Assembly: GCF_000744775.1 (NCBI RefSeq)
Contig: NZ_JQMP01000003.1
Coordinates: forward strand, 930,001-994,000
Origin: Thermorudis peleae
GTDB lineage: Bacteria; Chloroflexota; Chloroflexia; Thermomicrobiales; Thermomicrobiaceae
Direction: 5' to 3'
DNA length: 64,000 nt
A model generated the notes under the pieces. It saw only the letters and a program-made list of their open reading frames with translations, searched no databases and was not told the DNA's origin. Shown here in pieces: positions 11,401-20,206 of the stretch (positions are counted from its first letter, which is position 1; the number at the start of each line of letters is the position of its first letter). Both the position numbers and the translations under genes were made by a program.

Positions 11401-14400
11401 GTTTCAATCCCTCATAGGTACGGGCAAAACGTCGCGAAGCTCGATGCGGACACCGTCCCAGTCGATCACGGTTTCAATCCCTCATAGGTACGGGCAAAAC
11501 TCGGTGGAGGATTTCTCGAGTACTGGCGGTACCTTGTCCGGTTTCAATCCCTCATAGGTACGGGCAAAACGACGCATCGAAAACGCCCTCCACGGCGCAA
11601 CCTTCGAAGTTTCAATCCCTCATAGGTACGGGCAAAACTATCGGAATCCAGTTGATGCACGTGGTGATTGCCGCAGTTTCAATCCCTCATAGGTACGGGC
11701 AAAACTACCCCACTGCTCGATTTCGTTTCCCTGACCAATGCGGTTTCAATCCCTCATAGGTACGGGCAAAACTCGAACCATTCCCCCTGATCATGGTTAT
11801 GGGGATGGTGTTTCAATCCCTCATAGGTACGGGCAAAACCGAGAAGTATCGTCTTCTCGATGATTCTTATCGCTAGTTTCAATCCCTCATAGGTACGGGC
11901 AAAACCGGGAGGAACGGCTGCCACGCCGTGCCGGTGTCGAGGTTTCAATCCCTCATAGGTACGGGCAAAACATTGGGCGTCCCGGAGGATTCGGCAAAAG
12001 GTATCGCGATGTTTCAATCCCTCATAGGTACGGGCAAAACAATGCCCGGAGGCGTGGAGGAAGAGCAGCGTCACGCTGGTTTCAATCCCTCATAGGTACG
12101 GGCAAAACCGGGAACCAGGGTTGCTACCGCCACGAACGATTTCAGCAGTTTCAATCCCTCATAGGTACGGGCAAAACTGCCACGCGATGAAGGCGACCGC
12201 CACAACAGCGGCAAGTTTCAATCCCTCATAGGTACGGGCAAAACCCGCGACGGCCTGCTCCACATCGCGCACGCCTCCGGCGTTTCAATCCCTCATAGGT
12301 ACGGGCAAAACCAAAGGCGTGGCAGAAGGCGCCGCGTGCGATGACCGTGGTTTCAATCCCTCATAGGTACGGGCAAAACGGTTGTCCCGATATTGACGAC
12401 TTTCTGATTACTCTGTTTCAATCCCTCATAGGTACGGGCAAAACGCCTGGAAGCTCGCCGAGGACTTGTTGTTTTCCTATCTCGAGTTTCAATCCCTCAT
12501 AGGTACGGGCAAAACGCAGGACGCTCGTGAGGCCCTGTCGCTCACGCCGGAGTTTCAATCCCTCATAGGTACGGGCAAAACATGTCCGGTATGTCACCGA
12601 GGAACAACCGGGAGAACGTTTCAATCCCTCATAGGTACGGGCAAAACGGAATGCGTGCACGCTTGGTGAAGCCGAGCTTTTTGTTTCAATCCCTCATAGG
12701 TACGGGCAAAACGCTGCCTCCGCCCCGAGTCGCCTGAGGAGCACATCCGTTTCAATCCCTCATAGGTACGGGCAAAACCGCCGGGCAGTGGGATTCCGTA
12801 GTGAACGAATTCACGTTTCAATCCCTCATAGGTACGGGCAAAACTACGGGCCGATTGTGGCCCGCTTTCTCGAAATCGGTGTTTCAATCCCTCATAGGTA
12901 CGGGCAAAACGACAACCTGGGACAACGCCGAAACAAGAGGTCGTGTGTTTCAATCCCTCATAGGTACGGGCAAAACTTTTCAGATCAACTTGAAGGCGCA
13001 TCCGAACGTCTCAGAGGTTTCAATCCCTCATAGGTACGGGCAAAACCGAGACAGAGACCCGCGCCGTGGCCGTGCCCGCGGAGAGTTTCAATCCCTCATA
13101 GGTACGGGCAAAACCTTGCCCACGAGCGTGACGCGCTCGTTCTGCTTGAAGGGTTTCAATCCCTCATAGGTACGGGCAAAACTCACCGAGATAGCGTCGC
13201 GCGATCCGCACCAACATGGACGTTTCAATCCCTCATAGGTACGGGCAAAACTTGAATATCACTGGTTCAATCACAGGTACATTGTCAAGCCCGTTTCAAT
13301 CCCTCATAGGTACGGGCAAAACCGTTTCTGGTGAAGCGAACGAGGATTGTTCGGCATCGGTTTCAATCCCTCATAGGTACGGGCAAAACTCCGTCCAGGT
13401 CGTCCACGTCCCATCGGATCGGACAGTTTCAATCCCTCATAGGTACGGGCAAAACACGGACGACCGCCGCCACATAGCCCTCGGGATCATGTTTCAATCC
13501 CTCATAGGTACGGGCAAAACGCTCGCGTGCCGTGGAGAAGCCTTCGAGCTCGATGAGTTTCAATCCCTCATAGGTACGGGCAAAACTGCTGGGGGCGCCC
13601 CTATCAGGATGTCCCGCTGACGTTTCAATCCCTCATAGGTACGGGCAAAACTCTTCTGAGGCTGACGGCCCGGCCCCGGCATCAGCTGTTTCAATCCCTC
13701 ATAGGTACGGGCAAAACCCCGCTCTGCCAAGTGTGTGCCGCCCGTCGTGCAATAGTTTCAATCCCTCATAGGTACGGGCAAAACTCGTCGATCTCGCCGA
13801 CCCATCGCCGCACCTCAGCCTCGTTTCAATCCCTCATAGGTACGGGCAAAACTGCCTCGCCAGCCCTGCCATGCCAGCCCTGCCACGCCCAGTTTCAATC
13901 CCTCATAGGTACGGGCAAAACCCAAGAGCCGCCTGAAGGGGGATATACCGATCTAGGGTTTCAATCCCTCATAGGTACGGGCAAAACGCGTCCTCGGCAC
14001 CGCCAGGCCTTCCGCCTCAAGCAGTTTCAATCCCTCATAGGTACGGGCAAAACCTTGCCATCGACGGTGCCCCGTACAAACAGGGCACCGGTTTCAATCC
14101 CTCATAGGTACGGGCAAAACTCTTGGTATAGAAGAGGATGACGTCGTGAATACGGCCAGTTTCAATCCCTCATAGGTACGGGCAAAACGAGGGTTGTCGT
14201 GGTCGTGTCGGCGGCCGGCAGGAGTTTCAATCCCTCATAGGTACGGGCAAAACGCCGCTGATGACCGTCGTAGACCTCGCCGTCAGGCCCAAGTTTCAAT
14301 CCCTCATAGGTACGGGCAAAACCCAAGCCCGGCTGGGAGTATCGGGAGGTCCATCCCTAGTTTCAATCCCTCATAGGTACGGGCAAAACGAACCCGCAGC

Positions 14401-15668
14401 ATCTGCCGCACGACCCGGCGTATGTGTTTCAATCCCTCATAGGTACGGGCAAAACAGCGAACGGCGCACCGAAGAACGCCCGCAGGATCGAGGTTTCAAT
14501 CCCTCATAGGTACGGGCAAAACTTGGGCTCGTGGTAACGAGGTCCTGGAAGGTGCGCTGTTTCAATCCCTCATAGGTACGGGCAAAACCGCCAGGTTCGG
14601 TCATGCACCGCCGTCCAGGGGTGCAGTTTCAATCCCTCATAGGTACGGGCAAAACTTTGGTCCGAAGACCGCATCGAGCACGAGTTTGATGGGTTTCAAT
14701 CCCTCATAGGTACGGGCAAAACTTCGACGCGCTGGGCAATGGTATCGCCACGATAGAGCAGTTTCAATCCCTCATAGGTACGGGCAAAACGCACGTCAGT
14801 GCCAGCCGCCTCATTTGCGCGCTTTTGCGCGGTTTCAATCCCTCATAGGTACGGGCAAAACGCGGTCAAGGGCGGTGGCAAGGGCACGATCAAAGGTTTC
14901 AATCCCTCATAGGTACGGGCAAAACGATCAGCTCGCTTCCACTCTCCGCATCTCCCGTTCAGCTGGTTTCAATCCCTCATAGGTACGGGCAAAACCCTCG
15001 CCAGCCCTGCCATGCCAGCCCTGCCACGCCCAGTTTCAATCCCTCATAGGTACGGGCAAAACGCTGGCGCTTTCTATTCCGGAGGAATTCAACGAAATCA
15101 GTTTCAATCCCTCATAGGTACGGGCAAAACGGCGGAGAATCCGTGAATTCCGTGAGCAGCGAGGATGTTTCAATCCCTCATAGGTACGGGCAAAACCCGC
15201 TGACCAAGAACGAACGTGGACGGCTCAACGAGGGTTTCAATCCCTCATAGGTACGGGCAAAACAAGCGGCCGTACTGCGCCGACCTGAAGGTGCTGGCGT
15301 TGTTTCAATCCCTCATAGGTACGGGCAAAACCGCTCGCTGAGCGTGGCTTCATTCTCCGATACACCGTGTTTCAATCCCTCATAGGTACGGGCAAAACGC
15401 CATGTTCCCAGTGTCGGCCGCGTCCATCACAAGATGTTTCAATCCCTCATAGGTACGGGCAAAACAAGCAACGTGTCGACGTCAAGGTCATCGTAGGGGA
15501 AGTTTCAATCCCTCATAGGTACGGGCAAAACTTTGCGGATCCGCTTGAGCACGTCGCGGTGGAGCACCGTTTCAATCCCTCATAGGTACGGGCAAAACGG
15601 GTCCAGGTAGGCCAGGAGACCAGCGGCAATCACCGGTCGTTTCAATCCCTCATAGGTACGGGCAAAAC

Positions 15669-15770
15669 CCACCACATTTCTAGTCTACCACAGCGAACGC
15701 CTGACCGCTACTCCCTCCGCTGCCCGCCTCGGCACCTGCCCACCACCGCCGCTCACCGCATCCCGCCGCT
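15669..15770 (-). promoter_or_regulatory. Putative CRISPR leader, array-proximal part
   Basis: This stretch directly abuts the last perfect repeat, on the side opposite the degenerate end, and so should contain the leader and the promoter for pre-crRNA. On the minus strand the 40 bases next to the repeat are the least GC-rich part and include TAGACT, a possible -10 element about 15 bases before the first repeat. I see no good -35. Further upstream the minus strand becomes very G-rich. The assignment rests on array polarity, not on a recognised leader motif. Confidence 0.5.
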
Positions 15771-16635
15771 CATCCCGCCCCCGCACCCCGCTCCGTCGAC
15801 CCCCCAGCCGCTGCGCACGATCTGAGGTCGACGGACGTGCCGCGCCAGATCTCCCCTGCGCTCCCCGCCCTGTTCGTGCTGCCTGTTGCGGACAGGCCAG
15901 CGGAGGCGGCCAGCTGTTCGCGGTGCCTCACGCTGGGCCTGGCTGGGTGCACCACCGGATACTGCCCGGTTGGATGCGCACTGTGCGGTGTTGGGCGAGC
16001 ATGGCCGGCGGTGCCCCTGGGCACTGCGCCCAGCGGTGGGACAGGAGCTCTCCTGTCGGAACCAACTGGATGGTCGACGAATGGAGCACTCCGCGTGTTC
16101 GGCAGCGAACAGGTGAGCCAGGCCCGTCACTCCCTTCTCGGCACCGCATCGGGTGCAACGAGCTCACAACTGCGAGGCCGCGGAACGGGAAGATGCCGTA
16201 CGGTGCACGAGTGAATCCCTGGAAGTGTGGCAGCAGGGTGAGCAGAGGCGGCGGCAGATGCCGTATGGTGCACGGGCGAATCTCAGCGAGCAGGCCGGTG
16301 CCCAGCGTGGCGTGCGGGCAGTCAGCATCCCGGCCACGGGCGTTTAAGCACGGACGTTCAAGGCGGGCAAGTCCGGTTCCCAGCGTGTTGCAAGAGCTGT
16401 GCCAGCGCGTTTCGGCAGCTGTCGTGGTCCAGGCGCGGCCGGCTGCCCCTCGCGTTTCTTCCACGCTAACCCATAGAATACCGAAAATCGAGCATGGGCG
16501 AAGCCGCTGGTGCGGGCGAGGCGGGTGGACTGGTATGCTGCGCTGCAGCGCCGGTGGTGAAAGTCCCGGCTTTTCCCGCTGGGCGCTGCAACCACAACGG
16601 TACCCAGGACGCCGCGATGAGAAAGGAGAGGGATC
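15771..16635. other. Gene-free region between CRISPR leader and M24 peptidase
   Basis: No convincing gene is present. Long open frames exist only because the DNA is GC-rich and stop-poor. Visible structure: minus-strand G runs at 15762-15805; a perfect 8-bp hairpin at 16040-16057 (GACAGGAG/CTCCTGTC); nested hairpins around 16006-16033 (GTGCCC/GGGCAC and CTGGGC/GCCCAG); and a 27-nt direct repeat at 16191 and 16257. A second degenerate pair, with core CCCAGCGTG, lies near 16300 and 16379. The last 150 bp holds the leader of the downstream peptidase gene. Confidence 0.6.
16191..16283. repeat. Pair of 27-nt direct repeats, 66 bp apart
   Basis: Copies at 16191-16217 and 16257-16283 share AGATGCCGTA, then one variable base, GGTGCACG, and a degenerate GAATC end, with three mismatches in 27. 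The GTGCAC core is palindromic. The 66-bp period resembles the CRISPR unit length, but the sequence is unrelated to that repeat. Confidence 0.7.
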
Positions 16636-17742
16636 ATGGCTTCCGGACGCCCGCTGGAACGGATCGCGAAGGCGCAGGCGCAGTTGGATGCGCTCGGGGC
16701 TGATGCGTTGCTCGTCGCCCCTTCGGCCGACTTCCGCTACTTCACCGGCTTGCCCGGCCACGTCAGCGAGCGGCTGACGGCCCTCGTGATTCCCCGGGAG
16801 GGGCCGGCAACGCTGCTTGTGCCCCAGCTCGAAGCCCCGCTCTACGCCGCACTGCCGAACACCCTCCAGCGCCGCACCTGGGCCGACGGCGATGACCCGA
16901 TCGCTGCGCTGTGCCAGGTGCTCGATGCTGCCCAGGCCCGCGTCGTCGCCGTGAACGACCAGCTCTGGAGTGGCTTCTTGCTCCAGTTGCAGGAGGCCGC
17001 GCCTGACCGCCGCTTCGTCCGTGGTCAGCCGCTCCTCCGCCGGCTGCGCATGGTGAAGGACGCCGATGAGCTGGCAACGCTCCGCGAGGCTGCCCGGCGT
17101 ACCGACGTCGCCTGGGAAGCGTTCTGTGCCAGCGCGCGCCTGGTCGGCCAAACCGAACGTGCGTTGGCTGCGCAGCTGCGCGCGGCACTCGAGGCGGAGG
17201 GGCTGGAGACAGTCGCGTTCTGCATCGTCGCCAGCGGGCCCAACGCGGCCTCGCCCCACCACGAGCCCGGTGACCGGGTTGTCCAGCCTGGCGACCCAGT
17301 CATCTTCGACTTCGGCGGCACGCTCGACGGCTACTACTCCGACTGCACACGCACGGTCATGGCCGGCCACGATGCCCCGCCGGAGATCGCCGACGCCTAT
17401 GACGCCGTGCTTGAGGCCAATCAGGCTGCCTTCGCTGCGATTCGCCCCGGCGTACCGTGCGAGGAGGTCGACCGAGCTGCCCGGCAGGTGCTCGAGGATC
17501 GCGGCTATGGCCCCTTCTTCATCCACCGCACGGGGCATGGCCTCGGGCTCAGCGGCCACGAAGATCCTTACCTTGTCGCCGGCAATCGTGAGCCGCTCCA
17601 GCCGGGCATGGTCGTCTCCGACGAGCCCGGTGTCTACCTGGCCGGACGCTGGGGAATCCGCATCGAGGACATCGTTGTGGTGACGGAGGACGGGGCTGAG
17701 CGGCTGAACACGACCAGCCACGAGTTGCGCGTCTTGCCCTAG
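16636..17742 (+). CDS. M24 metallopeptidase, Xaa-Pro aminopeptidase/dipeptidase family
   Basis: 368 residues: an N-terminal creatinase-like domain (about 1-130) and a C-terminal pita-bread catalytic domain. All five dimetal ligands of the family are visible: Asp in IFDFGGTLDG, Asp in YSDCTRTVMAG, His in HRTGHGLGLSGHE, Glu in SDEPGVYLAG and Glu in GIRIEDIVVV. Such enzymes release N-terminal residues before proline or split X-Pro dipeptides in the cytoplasm. A strong AAAGGAGAG ribosome site precedes the ATG. The stop overlaps the stop of the convergent GGDEF gene by 3 bp. A second, more diverged M24 gene is present at 42533. Confidence 0.93.
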   Translation: MASGRPLERIAKAQAQLDALGADALLVAPSADFRYFTGLPGHVSERLTALVIPREGPATLLVPQLEAPLYAALPNTLQRRTWADGDDPIAALCQVLDAAQARVVAVNDQLWSGFLLQLQEAAPDRRFVRGQPLLRRLRMVKDADELATLREAARRTDVAWEAFCASARLVGQTERALAAQLRAALEAEGLETVAFCIVASGPNAASPHHEPGDRVVQPGDPVIFDFGGTLDGYYSDCTRTVMAGHDAPPEIADAYDAVLEANQAAFAAIRPGVPCEEVDRAARQVLEDRGYGPFFIHRTGHGLGLSGHEDPYLVAGNREPLQPGMVVSDEPGVYLAGRWGIRIEDIVVVTEDGAERLNTTSHELRVLP

Positions 17743-19976
17743 CCCTCGGCGATGTCGGCCATGACGACGCGATTGCGTCCGCCAGCTTTGGCCCGGTAGA
17801 GCGCGGTGTCGGCTGCGTGGAGCAGCGCGTCGGGCGTCTGCCCGTGCTCGGGGAAGCGCGCGATACCGAGCGAGATAGTCAGAGTCACCGGGGTATCGTC
17901 GGCAGTGAACGGCTGCGCGGCGATGGCCCGGCGGAGGCGCTCGGCGACTTCCCGCGCGTCACCCTCGCTCACGTCTTCGAGCAGCACGGCAAGCTCGTCG
18001 CCACCATAGCGGGCAAGCAGGTCGTGCGGGCGGAGCGAGCGGGTCAGGCGTTCAGCGGCTTGCTGCAAGATGGCGTCGGCGACGAGATGGCCGTACTGGT
18101 CGTTGAGTTGTTTGAAGCCGTCGAAGTCGATGAGCAGGAGCGCTGCGCGCTTGCCCGGCACCCGGCTGAGGCGCTCGAGGTGGTAGAGCAGGGCCCGGCG
18201 GTTGGCGAGCCCAGTGAGCGGGTCGGTCATCGCCTGCCGGGCGAGCCGCTCGGTGAGCTCAAGCTGGCCCATGAGCAGTTCCAGGTGCGCGGCCACCTGT
18301 TCGGCCAGGCGCAGGTCGCTCTCGTCGAGCTGGTGACCGAGCGCGCTCTCGATGTTGAGCACGCCGATGGGGACGCCGTCCCGCCGGAGGACAGCCACGA
18401 CTTCGCTCTGCATGACCATCTCCGGGCTCGGCGGAAAGTAGTCCGGGTCATGCCAGACGTCGGGGATCAGGAGCGAGCGGTTCTCGCGGATGGCCCGGCC
18501 GGTGACGCCACGGCTCACCTGCCACTCGTTGAAGGCGATTTCGCCGTCGGCGTAGAACGTCTGGCCGATGAGGCGCTGGCCGTCCGGACTCAGCACGCCG
18601 AGGCCGACGTAGGCGTAGCCGAACGTGTCATGGAGTCGCTGGGCCACGAGCCGGAATGCCGCTTCAAGGTCGCGCCGCTCGGCGACCATCTGCGTCAGCT
18701 CGTGCAGGAGCTCCAGCTCGAGCACGTAGCGCTCGGTTTGGGTGACGTCGTTGAGGCTGAGGAGGAAATGTGGCGCCCAGGTTCGCCCCCAGCGGTCGGG
18801 CAGCTCAACGACACGCACCGCGCCCTCGAGCGCTTGCCACCGTCCGCCAGCGCCACGCACCCGCGCGCGTAGCGGCTGCGGCGAGCTGCCGGCCGGACGC
18901 TTCGCCAGTTCGCCCCAGTCCAGGTCGAGCAGCATACGCCAGCGGGGCGGGAATGGCTGCCCCGGCACGATCCCCGGCTCGCCGAGCAGCAGTTGCGCCT
19001 GGTGGTTGCAGAAGGTGACGATGCCGTTGGTCGTGCAGACGATAATCCCGATCGAGAGCTGGTCGGCAACGTCCGTGAAGAGCCGCTGGCTGGTCAGCGT
19101 CTCGTGCCGCAGCCGCGCGAGCGCCAACGCCGACCGCACGAGCGCGCTGGCGGCATCATAGAGCGGCAGGTCGTCGGGATGGTAGGGGCGGTCGCGGACG
19201 AAGGAGAAGGTGATGCAGCCCTGCAGGCGGGTGCTCTCGCGGAAGGGGAAGGCGATGGTCTGGAACACGGGCTGGCCGTCATCCAGCGCCAACCTGGCGA
19301 GCACGTGCGATGCCTCCTGCGCGATCATGGTCGGCTGGACGCTGGCGGTGGTGAACTCAGTCAACACCAGCTGCCCGCGGCGGCGCGAGGCGAGCTCGGC
19401 GGCGGTGATCGCTGCTGGCGAGAGCCCGACCTGTTCGATACAACGCAGGCTGTCAGACTCGGCCTGCCACTCCCAGACGGCGATGGCCGGCACGGCGAGC
19501 AGGCGCTGCAGGCGGGCAAGGCCGTGTGGCAGCCAGCTCGGCGAGAGCTCGACGAGCAAGAGTAGCTCGGTGTCGAGCATGCGTAAGGCCTGGAGCCGCT
19601 CCTGCCGCTCCTGCGCGGCGTCAGTGGTGCTCTGCTTCAAGGCGCGTGCAAGCGCCAGGGCTCGGGCGACCTCGATCGACGTGACGGGCTCGTAGAGCAG
19701 ACCGTGGAAGCCGGCCGCCAGGAACTCAGGGGTGTGACCGTGCCCCTCAGGCAGTAGCGCCAACCGCACGACCGACTCCGGCAGCGGCAGCGGAATCCCC
19801 GGCGGTGCCGGATGCTGCGCGGCGAGGTCGGCTGCGACGATTACGACGTCCGGCGGCGGCTCAAGCGCGACAGCGTCCCAGTCTGACGCGACCGTAGCCG
19901 TCACCCCCAGCCCCTCCAATACCCCCCGTACCCGCTCGGCCCGCTCTGGCTGCGGGTCGACGAGAACTGCCCGCAT
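17739..19976 (-). CDS. Diguanylate cyclase with receiver-like, GAF, PAS and GAF sensor domains
   Basis: 745 residues from the ATG at 19976, chosen because GGGAGGGGAG sits directly upstream; an in-frame ATG 18 codons earlier lacks such a site. Order of domains: receiver-like (about 1-120), GAF-like (about 145-290), PAS-like (about 300-400, with IGIIVCTTNGIVTFCNHQA), GAF (about 420-575, ending near GVLNIESALG), GGDEF (about 585-740). The active site reads RYGGDEL, and RPHD five residues before it is the inhibitory c-di-GMP site, so feedback control is likely. The receiver-like domain has EP where the conserved KP normally lies and no clear phospho-Asp at the usual strand end, so it may not be phosphorylated. 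No transmembrane segments are seen. It should make c-di-GMP in response to a small-molecule or redox signal. Confidence 0.92.
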   Translation of the reverse strand: MRAVLVDPQPERAERVRGVLEGLGVTATVASDWDAVALEPPPDVVIVAADLAAQHPAPPGIPLPLPESVVRLALLPEGHGHTPEFLAAGFHGLLYEPVTSIEVARALALARALKQSTTDAAQERQERLQALRMLDTELLLLVELSPSWLPHGLARLQRLLAVPAIAVWEWQAESDSLRCIEQVGLSPAAITAAELASRRRGQLVLTEFTTASVQPTMIAQEASHVLARLALDDGQPVFQTIAFPFRESTRLQGCITFSFVRDRPYHPDDLPLYDAASALVRSALALARLRHETLTSQRLFTDVADQLSIGIIVCTTNGIVTFCNHQAQLLLGEPGIVPGQPFPPRWRMLLDLDWGELAKRPAGSSPQPLRARVRGAGGRWQALEGAVRVVELPDRWGRTWAPHFLLSLNDVTQTERYVLELELLHELTQMVAERRDLEAAFRLVAQRLHDTFGYAYVGLGVLSPDGQRLIGQTFYADGEIAFNEWQVSRGVTGRAIRENRSLLIPDVWHDPDYFPPSPEMVMQSEVVAVLRRDGVPIGVLNIESALGHQLDESDLRLAEQVAAHLELLMGQLELTERLARQAMTDPLTGLANRRALLYHLERLSRVPGKRAALLLIDFDGFKQLNDQYGHLVADAILQQAAERLTRSLRPHDLLARYGGDELAVLLEDVSEGDAREVAERLRRAIAAQPFTADDTPVTLTISLGIARFPEHGQTPDALLHAADTALYRAKAGGRNRVVMADIAEG

Positions 19977-20152
19977 ACTCCCCTCCCGCTCTAGTTGCCG
20001 GTCAACCAGGGCAACCGCGGCTGAGTCCACACTGGCCGTGCTGTCCTTACGCTATAGCAGATTAGTCTGGAAGAAAATAGGAATTTTGGGGGAGTACTTT
20101 TTTCCTAGGTACGGACGGCCCGGTGTGCCGCTGGCGTGGCGCCGGTGGCAGC

Positions 20153-20193
20153 CGCTGCATGGGTGCGCAACGCCGGCTTCACGGCATGCAGCG
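20153..20193. other. Inverted repeat between MFS and GGDEF genes
   Basis: CGCTGCATG (20153-20161) and CATGCAGCG (20185-20193) form a 9-bp stem around a 23-nt loop that contains a smaller GCCG/CGGC stem. It lies just past the 3' end of the MFS gene and could stop its transcript, although no T tract follows. The adjoining 20041-20110 is a markedly AT-rich stretch upstream of the GGDEF gene and probably holds its promoter, but I could not assign boxes. Confidence 0.4.
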
Positions 20194-20206
20194 CGGGGGA
20201 ACGGGC

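Larger units (their letters stand above)
3176..15668 (-). CRISPR. Giant CRISPR array, 185 repeats / 184 spacers (hand count), no cas genes in window
   Basis: A 30-bp repeat recurs without interruption. On the minus strand it begins GTTTTGCCCGTACC and ends GGGATTGAAAC. The ATTGAAAC tail is the usual 8-nt crRNA 5' handle of many type I and type III systems, which supports transcription from right to left. The leftmost copy (3176-3205) has three mismatches and the third (3312-3341) one; every other copy I read matches the consensus. That places the leader-distal end on the left and the leader after 15668. Spacers run about 34-42 nt, except one of 122 nt at 5371-5492. Several spacers recur exactly or nearly so (see findings). 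The type cannot be fixed without cas genes. All open frames across this block are artefacts of the repeat having no stop codon in several frames. Confidence 0.99.

Noticed and set aside
13252-13292. Spacer containing GGTTCAATCACAGGTAC, similar to part of the CRISPR repeat
   Set aside because: Only about 17 nt match with gaps, the unit spacing is normal around it and the rest of the repeat is absent. Chance similarity is the simpler reading.
16500-16635. Possible T-box or other riboswitch leader before the M24 peptidase gene
   Set aside because: GGTGGTGAAA and GGTACC-like pieces occur, but the conserved T-box bulge and specifier hairpin cannot be drawn, and an aminopeptidase is an unlikely T-box target.
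15928-17721. A 597-residue minus-strand frame including TLGTGL...RPC repeats
   Set aside because: It lies antisense to the M24 peptidase gene for most of its length and continues through repeat-rich GC-rich DNA. No domain or ribosome site supports it. The peptide repeat reflects the DNA repeats at 16191-16400.
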